DNA of 64,000 nt from Streptacidiphilus jeojiense (GTDB lineage Bacteria > Actinomycetota > Actinomycetes > Streptomycetales > Streptomycetaceae): the NCBI RefSeq assembly GCF_000719095.1, contig NZ_JOEH01000018.1, positions 62,001 to 126,000 on the forward strand, in the 5' to 3' direction. The notes beneath the pieces are model-generated. The model was not told the origin of the DNA, made no database searches, and worked only from the letters and a program-made list of their open reading frames with translations. Position numbers and translations under genes: made by a program. This document shows, one piece after another, positions 16,675 to 24,262 of the stretch; the first letter of the stretch is position 1; each line of letters opens with the position of its first letter.

Positions 16675-18119
16675 TCGACGGCCGGCCGGGCGGGAGCCCG
16701 GCCGGCCTCATCGGCCAGCACCTGCAGATGACGCCGCATCAGCTGCTGGGCGAGTCCGCAGTCCCCGGCGCCGACCGCCTCCAGGATGCTGCCGTGGGCC
16801 TGCCGGTCCTCCTCGTCACCCAGACAGGCGGACGGCGGGTCGCCGGCCCCCTGACGGGTCCACAGCTCGGTGACGATGCGCAGGAACACCGCCAGCACCG
16901 GATTCCCGGCCGCCGAGGCCAGCTCCCGGTGGAAGGCGTCGCCGTGTCCGACGGCCGCGCGCAGCCGGTCGGCGGTCCCGGGCGGGACGGGCCCGCCCGC
17001 GAGGGCCTGCACACAGGCCAGCTCGATCGCCTCGCGCACCTCGCGCAGGTCGGCCGGGCCGATCCCCTCGCGGTCGAGGTACAGGGCGGTGGTGTGGATG
17101 CTCGCCGTGGGATCCGGAGCCTGCACCACCAGCCCGCCACCGGCCCCGCGGCGCATCCGCGCCACACTGTGGTGCTCCAGCAGCCGCACCGCCTCGCGCA
17201 GCACCGACCGCGACACCCCGTAGCAGCCCAGCAGGTCGGCCTCGGAGCCGAAGACGCTGCCGACGCGCCAGCCGTCGGCGGCGATGTCGTCGTGGATCCG
17301 GTCGGCGACCAGCTCGGCCAGTTTGCGGCCGCCGCTCCGCCGGGCCTCCGCCGGGCCGAGCAGCAGCTGCCCGGCGGGGCGGCGCGCCTGATGGTCCTTC
17401 ATCCACTGCGTCGACCACTCCAGCTGCTCGGCCATCACGGCGTCGGCAGCCTTGGCGTCGCCCGCGCTGACGGCCTCGACGATACGGATGTTGCGCTGGT
17501 GCGCCCCGGCCTTCTCCGCGTCCGGGTCCTCCCCCGGGATGCTCTGCGAGGCCCGTGCGTAGCGCGCGGTCAGCCGCACCAGGACCTCGATCAGCAGGCG
17601 CAGCGCCGCGTTCCCCGAGGAGCGGCTGAGGATCACGTGCAGGTCGTCGTCGGTGCGCAGGTCCCACTCGTCCCAGCGCTCGCGTTCGATCGCCAGGACC
17701 TCCCGCAGCCGGCCTCGGAGCTCCTCGGTGACGGCCGCGGCCGCCAGCCGCACGCTGAGCGGTTCCAGCAGCAGCCTGGCCCGCATCAGGTCGTCGACGC
17801 TGGTGCCGACGAACTCGAGGTAGACCACCAGCGCGCGGGTCACCGGTCCGATGTCGGGCGCGGCCACGAACAGTCCGCCGTTGGGCCCCCGGCGCATCCG
17901 GGCCACCTGGTGGTGCTCCAGCAGCCGCACCGCCTCGCGCAGCACCGACCGGCTGACCCCGAACCGCTCGCGCAGCTCGGCCTCGGATCCGAGCACCTCG
18001 CCCACGGGCCAGCCGCGGGCGAGGATCTCGTCCTCGATCCGTCGCGCCACCTGGACCGCGCGTCTGTCGGACGACGGCGCGCTGCGAGGAGTCCCGGCGT
18101 CGGCAACGGTGGCGGTCAC
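16638..18119 (-). CDS. Tandem GntR (FadR/FCD) regulator, two full units in one chain
   Basis: A 493-residue protein with two complete GntR-FCD units: winged helix 1 at about residues 20-88, FCD 1 at 100-240, winged helix 2 at 265-336, FCD 2 at 345-475. Both recognition regions contain the identical 17-residue segment GVSRSVLREAVRLLEHH. GntR regulators of the FCD type usually work as homodimers, so this looks like a single-chain dimer with two effector pockets. GTG 18119 is the chosen start, with a weak SD. Its 3' end overlaps the convergent KstD-like gene by 37 bp. It likely regulates neighbouring catabolic genes. Confidence 0.87.
   Translation of the reverse strand: MTATVADAGTPRSAPSSDRRAVQVARRIEDEILARGWPVGEVLGSEAELRERFGVSRSVLREAVRLLEHHQVARMRRGPNGGLFVAAPDIGPVTRALVVYLEFVGTSVDDLMRARLLLEPLSVRLAAAAVTEELRGRLREVLAIERERWDEWDLRTDDDLHVILSRSSGNAALRLLIEVLVRLTARYARASQSIPGEDPDAEKAGAHQRNIRIVEAVSAGDAKAADAVMAEQLEWSTQWMKDHQARRPAGQLLLGPAEARRSGGRKLAELVADRIHDDIAADGWRVGSVFGSEADLLGCYGVSRSVLREAVRLLEHHSVARMRRGAGGGLVVQAPDPTASIHTTALYLDREGIGPADLREVREAIELACVQALAGGPVPPGTADRLRAAVGHGDAFHRELASAAGNPVLAVFLRIVTELWTRQGAGDPPSACLGDEEDRQAHGSILEAVGAGDCGLAQQLMRRHLQVLADEAGRAPARPAVDQPCSARSSAAM
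16680..16707. terminator. Hairpin terminator between KstD-like and GntR genes
   Basis: Perfect 12-bp arms GGCCGGCCGGGC and GCCCGGCCGGCC with a GGGA loop, five bases after the KstD-like stop and inside the 3' codons of the GntR gene. Confidence 0.75.
17170..17210. repeat. 41-bp exact repeat, copy 1 (GntR second HTH)
   Basis: This 41-base segment is identical to 17911-17951, 741 bp (247 codons) away and in the same frame. It encodes the helix-turn-helix core of the second GntR unit and shows that the two units arose by duplication or are kept alike by gene conversion. Confidence 0.85.
17911..17951. repeat. 41-bp exact repeat, copy 2 (GntR first HTH)
   Basis: Identical to 17170-17210. It encodes the recognition helix of the first GntR unit of the tandem regulator. 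Confidence 0.85.
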
Positions 18120-18147
18120 AGCAGCGCAGATCTCGGTCTCCCCCGGT

Positions 18148-19020
18148 TCACCGGCCGCCCGACGCCTTCCGGTCGCGCAGCAGGTACGACAGCACCACGT
18201 CTTCAAACTCGTTCTTGCGCTCCATCATCGCCCAGTGCCCGCAGTCGTGGAAGACGTGCAGCTCGCACCTGGGGATCAGCCGCATCGGCAGCAGTGCGTT
18301 GTCCAGCGGCGTGACCCGGTCGTCGCGTCCGATGGTGAGCAGCGTCGGCGCCTGGATCGAGGTGAGCATCCGGGCCTGGTCGGCGGCGCCGGTGCGGACG
18401 TCGCGCATGGCGGCCAGCGACCCGGCGTTGAACAGTCTGCCGAGGTCGGCGAGCGCGTCCGGGGCCGACGCCGCCTTCCAGCGCATCTCGACGAACTCGT
18501 CGGTCAGGATGGCGGTGTCGTAGACCATGGACTCCATCCAGGCCTGCAACCGCTCGCGGGTGGGCTCCTGGACGAACTGGACCAGGAGTTTGATGCCCTC
18601 CGGAGGGGCCGCGCTGAACAGCGGCAGCCCCACGCCGCCGATGGTGACCAGCCGGCTCACCCGGTCCGGATGGCCGGCGGCCAGCCGTGCGGCGACGTTG
18701 CCGCCCATGGAGTTGCCCACCACCGGAACGGCGTCGAGGGAGAGTGCGTCAAGGAAGTCGAGCGCGGCGGGCAGCGCCGCGAACATCGGGTTGCCCTCGC
18801 TCGGGTAGCTCTTGCCGAACCCAGGGAAGTCCAGCACCAGCGTCCGGAAGTGGGCGGCGAAGACCGGCAGGTTGGCGCCGAAGTTGGCCCAGCCGCTCAC
18901 CCCCGGGCCGGAGCCGTGGAGCAGCAGCAGCGGGGGGCCGTCGCCGGCCTCGTGGTAGTGCAGGGGGCCCCGGGGCGTGTCGACCGTCCTGCTGGTGGCG
19001 TCGTGCGTCAGTTCGCTCAT
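18148..19020 (-). CDS. Alpha/beta hydrolase, meta-cleavage-product C-C hydrolase type
   Basis: A 290-residue alpha/beta hydrolase with the oxyanion segment HGSGPGVSGW, nucleophile Ser104 in GNSMGG, Asp234 in GRDDRVTP and His262 followed by Trp in CGHWAMME. HGSGPG together with GHW is typical of HsaD/BphD/MhpC enzymes that hydrolyse the product of extradiol ring cleavage. It therefore pairs functionally with the dioxygenase at 31328. ATG 19020 overlaps the stop of the upstream cupin gene (ATGA), with GGGAGG before it. Confidence 0.88.
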   Translation of the reverse strand: MSELTHDATSRTVDTPRGPLHYHEAGDGPPLLLLHGSGPGVSGWANFGANLPVFAAHFRTLVLDFPGFGKSYPSEGNPMFAALPAALDFLDALSLDAVPVVGNSMGGNVAARLAAGHPDRVSRLVTIGGVGLPLFSAAPPEGIKLLVQFVQEPTRERLQAWMESMVYDTAILTDEFVEMRWKAASAPDALADLGRLFNAGSLAAMRDVRTGAADQARMLTSIQAPTLLTIGRDDRVTPLDNALLPMRLIPRCELHVFHDCGHWAMMERKNEFEDVVLSYLLRDRKASGGR

Positions 19021-19496
19021 CCCCGGCCTCCCCGCACCCAGCCGAAGTCGTGCCAGTAGGTCTTCAGCTCGGCCACCGGCCTGGGCCAGGTCTCGATGTA
19101 GGTGACGCCCTCGGACCCGGCCGTCATGGTGTACGGGGTGCCGGCCCGGCTGAGGAACACCTCGCCCGGCCCGACCCGGACGACCTGCTTCGCTCCACCC
19201 TCCTGGTGCTCGATGCGGTACTCGCCGGCGAGCACGAACAGCATCTCGTCGAGGTCGTGGTGATGGCGCGGCACGGTGAAGTCCGCTCGCACGCGCAGCG
19301 GATTGCGGTTGAAGCGCGGGACGTCGATCGGCTTCGTGGTCACCCACATCGCACCGTCGAAGGTCGCCGCGAAGTCCACCGGGGCATCGGCCAGCGAACC
19401 ACCGTCGTTCCAGAAGTAGTTCGGGTGGCTCTGCTGGTCGAGGGACATCGGAACCCAGTCCGAATCCTCTAGGAGATTGCCGAAAGTGATAGTCAC
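19017..19496 (-). CDS. Cupin-domain protein, paralogue A
   Basis: About 159 residues from GTG 19496, chosen because its N-terminus aligns with the divergent paralogue at 19622. It has the cupin metal motif PRHHHDLDEMLFVLAGEY and second motif GEVFLSRAGTPYTMTAG, then YIETWPRPVAELKTYWHDFGWVR. No SD is evident and the start may be near the transcript 5' end. It is translationally coupled to the C-C hydrolase. The substrate is unknown; a ring-derived intermediate acted on as a dioxygenase or isomerase is possible. Confidence 0.82.
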   Translation of the reverse strand: MTITFGNLLEDSDWVPMSLDQQSHPNYFWNDGGSLADAPVDFAATFDGAMWVTTKPIDVPRFNRNPLRVRADFTVPRHHHDLDEMLFVLAGEYRIEHQEGGAKQVVRVGPGEVFLSRAGTPYTMTAGSEGVTYIETWPRPVAELKTYWHDFGWVRGGRG

Positions 19497-19621
19497 CCGG
19501 CAACCGTAGGAGCGGCCCGGACACGGTGTCACCGAGCGGTTCCACCTGACGGGATGCGCCGGCGTTCCGCCCATCGGGACCGGGGAATGCCGCCCGCCGC
19601 CCGGTTCGACACACTCGCCGC

Positions 19622-20080
19622 ATGCCAATCGAGAACTTCAGTCTGGTGAACGACGAGGGCTGGATGGACATGCCCCTCGATGTCCTGCCCAGCTACCTGT
19701 GGGCCGAGGGCGGCCAACTGGCCGATGCCCCGGTGAACTTCGAGAAGACCTTCGGCGGCAACATGTGGGTCTCCACGCGAGTGGACCGGGAGTTCAACAT
19801 CAACGGCCTGCGCTGCTCCCCCGATTTCGCGGTGCCCCGGCACCACCACAACCTCGACGAGATGATCATCGTCTTCGCCGGCCAGTTCCACGTCACCTGG
19901 GGCAGGGACGGGGAGGAGGGCAGCCGCACCGTCGGTCCCGGCGAGTTCTGGATCAGCCGGGCGGGCACCCCCTACCTGATGACGGCGGGTCCCGAAGGGG
20001 TCTCCTACACCGAGACCTGGCCCGAGCCGATGGCCGAACTGCTGACCTACTGGCACGACGAGGGCTGGGTCCGGCGCTGA
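19622..20080 (+). CDS. Cupin-domain protein, paralogue B
   Basis: A 152-residue cupin transcribed away from its paralogue across 125 bp. The two share FGxxMWV, PRHHHxLDEM, GPGExxxSRAGTPYxMTAG and WHDxGWVR, with roughly half of the residues identical by eye. The His triad plus Glu in the HHH-x-LDE region would bind a metal. There is no SD before ATG 19622 and the sequence CACACT lies about ten bases upstream, so the message may be leaderless. The two may form a heteromer or act on sequential intermediates. Confidence 0.85.
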   Translation: MPIENFSLVNDEGWMDMPLDVLPSYLWAEGGQLADAPVNFEKTFGGNMWVSTRVDREFNINGLRCSPDFAVPRHHHNLDEMIIVFAGQFHVTWGRDGEEGSRTVGPGEFWISRAGTPYLMTAGPEGVSYTETWPEPMAELLTYWHDEGWVRR

Positions 20081-20106
20081 CCCGGCGCCGGTCCCGCTCG
20101 GAGCCA

Positions 20107-20139
20107 CGGAGGGGTCACTGCCGGGCAGCGACCCCTCCG
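20107..20139. terminator. Hairpin terminator between cupin B and IclR genes
   Basis: Ten-bp arms CGGAGGGGTC and GACCCCTCCG enclose a nested CTGC/GCAG stem. It lies between convergent genes and includes the last IclR codons. Confidence 0.7.
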
Positions 20140-20945
20140 GCGCTCAGGTTCGCATTGCGGATCGCCTCGGCGGTGCCGGACACCGCCTCGGCCAGCGCGG
20201 CCCACCGCATCCTGCCCACCGGCCCGGTCACCGACACCGCCGCGATCACCCGGTCCCCACCGCGGATCGGCGCGGCGACGCAGGCCAGCCCCTCGTACAC
20301 CTCACCGCGGTCGAAGGCCACGCCGGCCTCGCGCACCCGCATCAGCTCCGCGTGCAGCGCGAGCGGTTCGGTGATGGTGTTCGCCGTCCTCCTGGGCATC
20401 CGCGCGCTGACCACGTCCTGCACGGACTCGTCGTCGAAGGCGGCCAGGGCCTTGCCCAGGGCGGTGCAGTGGGCCGGCTTGCGGCCGCCGCGGCGGGTCG
20501 GCAGCCGCAGCGGGCCCGAGGTGACGCGTTCCAGGTAGACCACCTCGGCCTGGTCCAGGACGCCGAGCTGGGCGGCCATCCCGGTCCGCGCCGCCAGCGC
20601 CTGCAGGTGCGGCAGCGCGGCCTCCTGCAGCCTGGTCCCGGCCACCGCCAGGCTGCCCAGTTCGAACATCCGCAGGCCCACCCGGTAGCCGCCGGGGTCG
20701 CGTTCGATCCAGCCGACCCCGCACAGCTGGTCGGCCAGCCGGTGCAGGGTCGACTTCGGCAGCCGGGTCCGCTCGCGCAGGTCACCGAGGCTGAGCACCT
20801 GCCGGCCGTCGCTGAAGGCCGCCATGATGACCGCGATCCGCCCCAGCACGGTGCGGTCCGAGCCGTGCAGGCCGCCGTCCTCGTCGTCCTCGTGCCGGGT
20901 GTCCGCCGGCTGGGTGAGTGTTCTCGTCGACATGCTCAAAGACAT
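20115..20945 (-). CDS. IclR-family regulator
   Basis: A 276-residue IclR protein with a winged helix near residues 35-95 (LSLGDLRERTRLPKSTLHRLADQL) and an effector domain with VVYLERVTSGPLRLPTRRGGRKPAHCTALGKALAAF and GLACVAAPIRGGDRVIAAVSVTG. ATG 20945 follows AGGAGG by six bases. The promoter region upstream holds ATSAG-type sites, so it is part of the same regulatory set as other operons here. It may sense an aromatic or acyl intermediate. A second IclR gene lies at 35016-35795. Confidence 0.9.
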   Translation of the reverse strand: MSLSMSTRTLTQPADTRHEDDEDGGLHGSDRTVLGRIAVIMAAFSDGRQVLSLGDLRERTRLPKSTLHRLADQLCGVGWIERDPGGYRVGLRMFELGSLAVAGTRLQEAALPHLQALAARTGMAAQLGVLDQAEVVYLERVTSGPLRLPTRRGGRKPAHCTALGKALAAFDDESVQDVVSARMPRRTANTITEPLALHAELMRVREAGVAFDRGEVYEGLACVAAPIRGGDRVIAAVSVTGPVGRMRWAALAEAVSGTAEAIRNANLSAGGVAARQ

Positions 20946-21059
20946 GGCTTCCTCCTATTCAGGGCACCTTTGCCCTCAGACCGCAGGAGTGAGTCCGGCT
21001 GCGGCGCCTCCCGCCGCCGACCGATTCCGCCCTGTCCCTGGGCCGGTCCGCGCGGGTCA

Positions 21060-21090
21060 ATGAGCTAAATGAGTATCCTGTTAGTAGGAT
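21060..21090. promoter_or_regulatory. Compound operator candidate upstream of IclR gene
   Basis: ATGAGCTAAATGAG (21060-21073) overlaps ATGAGTATCCTGTT (21069-21082), both in the ATSAG family. It runs into an inverted repeat ATCCT-N6-AGGAT (21075-21090). The region is AT-rich and lies between the IclR start and the Rieske terminator. Confidence 0.5.
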
Positions 21091-21140
21091 CATCCCCGCC
21101 GGATGGGCTGTCAAGAACCTTGCAGGCCCAGCAGACGCAC

Positions 21141-21190
21141 AGGACCCCGGCGGCGGCGCTCCAAGGCTGGAGCGCTGCCGCCGGGGTCCT
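21141..21190 (-). terminator. Strong hairpin terminator after the Rieske gene
   Basis: Two 23-bp arms with a single mismatch flank the four-base loop AGGC. It lies 15 bases beyond the Rieske oxygenase stop on the minus strand. Confidence 0.85.
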
Positions 21191-21204
21191 GTCAGGGGTC
21201 CGGT

Positions 21205-22647
21205 TCACTCGCTCCAGAGGTAGCGGTCGGCCACCCGGTGGTGGTTGTAGATGGTCATCTCCTGGTCCTCGCTCAGCCGGTGGCCGTCGAAGCTCGGGGA
21301 GTGCATGCCGACGGTGACCTCCTTGGCGTTCATCAGGTCCTGGGTGAAGACCTCGCCGAGGTCCGCGTCGCGGAAGTCCTCGAAGAACTCCGGCTGGTGG
21401 TCCCGCTTCCTGCCGTAGTCCGCGACCGGGACCTGGTCCAGGCTGAAGATCTCGAACACGCAGCTGTCCGGGTCGTCGCCGTTGGGCCGGGCCCGGTACA
21501 TGAACGAGGAGCCCTGGTTGGGCAGCAGGATGGTGTTCGGGAAGACGTTCCACGCGGTGCCGGCGTCGGCCCACTTCTCCGCCGGGATCTCCGGCCAGTC
21601 GTAGCCCTCGGCGACCGACAGCTCCCGGTAGAGCTGCAGCATGTACTCGCCCGCGTTCATGCCCTCGGGCACCTCGGCGGTCTTCAGCGCCTGGGCGGCG
21701 CGCCAGCTGCGGTCGTTCTCCAGCCCGCGCATGTCGTCGGCGATGTACTGGACGCTCAGCGCGACGCTCAGCCGCGGGTCGACCACGTCGTTGGTGCCGC
21801 GGGCGGTCGGGTCCTTGCCCGCGTCGGCGCTGGTGTTCTTCTTCTGCCCGATGCTGGAGTAGTGCGCGTGCCGCTCGTACGTGGTGGTCGGCGACCAGAC
21901 CCGGTTCTCCAGCTCGGCCAGCGAGGCGATGTTGGTGTTGGACTTGTCGAACCGGAACAGCTGCGGATGGGTCCCGGCCACGTGGTAGGCCTCCAGGAAC
22001 CCGTCCAGCGCGGTCTTCCAGTTGCAGGGCAGGATCACGCCCTTCTGCCAGCGGATGCGCATGTTCTGGTACTGGAACGGCTCGAAGATCCTGGGGATCG
22101 GGTCCAGGTACTCCAGCAGCGGCATGGCGTTCGGGTCCATGGTGATAAACACGAACCCGCCCCAGGTCTCCGCGCGCACCCGGACCAGGCCCAGGTCCTC
22201 GTCGGTGCGCGGCACGAACTCCTCGCGGTCCAGCACCAGCCGGATCGAGCCGTCGAGGTTCCAGCGCCAGCCGTGGAACGGGCAGATCAGCGAACCGACC
22301 CTGCCGCGCCCCTTGGCCAGCCGGGTCCCGCGGTGCCGGCAGGCGTTGTAGTACGCGCTGACCGCGGTCCTGGACTCGCGCACCACGATGACCGAGTGCG
22401 AGCCGATCTCGTACTCGACGTAGTTGCCGACCCCGGGCAGCTCCTCCTCCCGGCAGGCCACCAGCCAGGTCCGGGTGAACACCTTCTCGAGTTCGAGCTT
22501 GAGGAACTCGGGGTCGAGATAGCGCCCCTTGGGCACGTACGCGCGGTCCAGCCGGTACTTCTCCGGCACCGCCTCGGCGGGGACGTCACCCTCGAACCAC
22601 GGGGTCTGCCCGGTCAGCCGGGGCTGGGACTCAATCGAAACGGACAC
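21205..22647 (-). CDS. Rieske non-heme iron oxygenase, large subunit
   Basis: A 480-residue Rieske oxygenase. Cluster ligands are Cys103 and His105 in CRHRGT and Cys122 and His125 in CPFHGW. The mononuclear iron site is in EAYHVAGTHPQ (His222, His227), with a later Asp/Glu expected. GTG 22647 follows GGAGAGG. It would hydroxylate a ring or methyl carbon with electrons from the ferredoxin encoded just upstream (22690-22971) and the reductase at 23196. No small beta subunit is present, so it is closer to KshA-like or other alpha-only oxygenases, though longer than KshA. Confidence 0.92.
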   Translation of the reverse strand: MSVSIESQPRLTGQTPWFEGDVPAEAVPEKYRLDRAYVPKGRYLDPEFLKLELEKVFTRTWLVACREEELPGVGNYVEYEIGSHSVIVVRESRTAVSAYYNACRHRGTRLAKGRGRVGSLICPFHGWRWNLDGSIRLVLDREEFVPRTDEDLGLVRVRAETWGGFVFITMDPNAMPLLEYLDPIPRIFEPFQYQNMRIRWQKGVILPCNWKTALDGFLEAYHVAGTHPQLFRFDKSNTNIASLAELENRVWSPTTTYERHAHYSSIGQKKNTSADAGKDPTARGTNDVVDPRLSVALSVQYIADDMRGLENDRSWRAAQALKTAEVPEGMNAGEYMLQLYRELSVAEGYDWPEIPAEKWADAGTAWNVFPNTILLPNQGSSFMYRARPNGDDPDSCVFEIFSLDQVPVADYGRKRDHQPEFFEDFRDADLGEVFTQDLMNAKEVTVGMHSPSFDGHRLSEDQEMTIYNHHRVADRYLWSE

Positions 22648-22689
22648 CGGAACCTCTCCTCCACCAAGTCCTGTCTCTGCCAACGGATG

Positions 22690-22971
22690 TCAGTTCGCAT
22701 CGGGGCCGGCGATCTCGGCCCCGTCCTCGCGGCGCACCACATGGATGCAGTTGCCGGGGCAGCCGTCGGCCGCGTCGATCACTTCGAGGCGCAGCGCCTC
22801 GGGCACGTCGGCCCGCGCGCCCGCCTCGCTCAGGCGCTCGCCGTCGGCGTGCTCCTTGACGTAGGCCAGCCCGTCGCCGCCGAACTCAAACACCTCCGGC
22901 GCGTACTGGATGCACAGACCGTCACCGGTGCACAGCTTCTGGTCGATCCACACGCGTACGTCATCGCTCAT
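22690..22971 (-). CDS. Single-cluster ferredoxin
   Basis: A 93-residue ferredoxin with CTGDGLC at residues 14-20 and CPGNC near residue 71, the 3Fe-4S/4Fe-4S arrangement of actinobacterial P450 and oxygenase ferredoxins. The acidic C-terminus (REDGAEIAGPDAN) is longer than in the two P450 ferredoxins of this window. It is 42 bases upstream of the Rieske gene in the same direction, so it is the likely electron donor. The reductase gene is divergent from it across 224 bp. Confidence 0.9.
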   Translation of the reverse strand: MSDDVRVWIDQKLCTGDGLCIQYAPEVFEFGGDGLAYVKEHADGERLSEAGARADVPEALRLEVIDAADGCPGNCIHVVRREDGAEIAGPDAN

Positions 22972-23195
22972 GGGCTCCTACCCTCGTGGTCTGCGGAGCG
23001 CTGCGGGAGGCGCCCTGCCTGCGCCGTTCGCCGTCCCGGCGGCGGCCTCGGCGACGACTCTCCCCGCGGCGCCGGCGAGCGTCCATCGCGTGTCCCACCG
23101 AGCGGAATCGCGGGTGACGGGCGGGCCACGGCGGCTCATACACTCGCCGACGCTTCCACCCAGCCCCCGCCCCACCACTTCCTGGAGGTCGGTCC

Positions 23196-24206
23196 GTGAC
23201 CGAGACCGTGGCACCTGACATCCGCGCCGGCATCAGCACCGACATCCTGATCGTCGGCGCCGGTCCGGTCGGACTCTACGGCGCGTACTGCGCGGGCTTC
23301 CGCGGCCTGCGGACCGTACTGGTGGACGCGCTGCCCGAGTGCGGCGGCCAGATCACCGCGCTCTACCCGGAGAAGCAGATCCGCGACATCGCCGCTGTCC
23401 CCACCGCACGCGGCCGTGACGTGGTGGCCGCACTCAAGGACCAGGCCGACGCCTTCGGCCCCACCTACCTGCTGGGCCGTCAGGCCGTCGGGCTCGCGCA
23501 CACCCCGGCCGGACGGGTGCGGGTGACGCTCGCCGACGGTGCGGTGGTCGACGCCGGGGCGGTGGTGGTGACCGCCGGGATCGGCACCTTCAGCCCGCGC
23601 ACCCTTCCGGCCGGCGAGGAGTTCCTCGGCCGCGGGCTGAGCTACTTCGTGCCGGCCCCCGAGGAGTACACCGACCTCGACGTGGTGATCGTCGGCGGCG
23701 GCGACAGCGCGCTGGACTGGCTGCTGGCGCTGCATCCGATCGCCCGGTCGGTGACGCTCGTCCACCGCCGCAGCGGGTTCCGCGCGCACGCGGCGAGCAT
23801 CCGCGAGGCCTACGAGTGCGGCGCCACCATCATCACCGACGCCCAGGTGACGGCACTGACCGGCGACTCCCGGCTGCGCGAGGCGCAGGTGCGGGTCGAC
23901 GGCGAGGACCAGGTCCGGGTACTGAAGGCGGACGCGGTGGTGGCCGCACTCGGCTTCCTCAGCAACCTCGGCCCGCTCGCCGAGTGGGGCGTGGAGCTGG
24001 ACCGGCGCACCATCGTCGTCGACACCCGGATGCGCACCACGGTGGACCGGGTCTACGCCGCCGGGGACGTCACCGCGTACCCGGGCAAGGTCAAGTTGAT
24101 GTCGGTGGGCTTCGGCGAGGTGGCGACCGCGGTGAACAACGCGGCAGTCGCCCTGGATCCCGCACTCTCGCTCTTCCCCGGCCACTCGACCGAGGCGTCG
24201 GCGTAG
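23196..24206 (+). CDS. Thioredoxin-reductase-like ferredoxin-NADP reductase
   Basis: A 336-residue flavoprotein with FAD motif VGAGPVGLYGAY, EKQIRDIAAVP, NADPH motif VGGGDSALDW and the ending VYAAGDVTAYPGKVKLMSVGFGE. The redox CxxC of thioredoxin reductases is absent, as in the YumC-type ferredoxin-NADP reductases. GTG 23196 follows GGAGGT. It probably supplies electrons to the ferredoxins that serve the Rieske oxygenase and P450 in this section. A TACACT element at 23139 may be its -10 box. Confidence 0.88.
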   Translation: MTETVAPDIRAGISTDILIVGAGPVGLYGAYCAGFRGLRTVLVDALPECGGQITALYPEKQIRDIAAVPTARGRDVVAALKDQADAFGPTYLLGRQAVGLAHTPAGRVRVTLADGAVVDAGAVVVTAGIGTFSPRTLPAGEEFLGRGLSYFVPAPEEYTDLDVVIVGGGDSALDWLLALHPIARSVTLVHRRSGFRAHAASIREAYECGATIITDAQVTALTGDSRLREAQVRVDGEDQVRVLKADAVVAALGFLSNLGPLAEWGVELDRRTIVVDTRMRTTVDRVYAAGDVTAYPGKVKLMSVGFGEVATAVNNAAVALDPALSLFPGHSTEASA

Positions 24207-24226
24207 GGCACCATGGAAATCGCTTA

Positions 24227-24240
24227 ATCAGTAATCCAAT
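24227..24240. promoter_or_regulatory. ATSAG-type operator candidate
   Basis: ATCAGTAATCCAAT, preceded by CTTA so that CTTAATCAGTA is shared with the site at 31273. It lies about 23 bases before the aldehyde dehydrogenase start. Confidence 0.45.
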
Positions 24241-24262
24241 TACAACGAAGGTGGTACCGCAC

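Noticed and set aside
15441..18314. A 957-codon plus-strand open frame and other long antisense frames (for example 5241-6839 and 49101-51230 minus)
   Set aside because: They are shadow frames of GC-rich genes: Arg/Pro/Gly/His-rich translations, no recognisable motifs, and each runs across well-supported genes.
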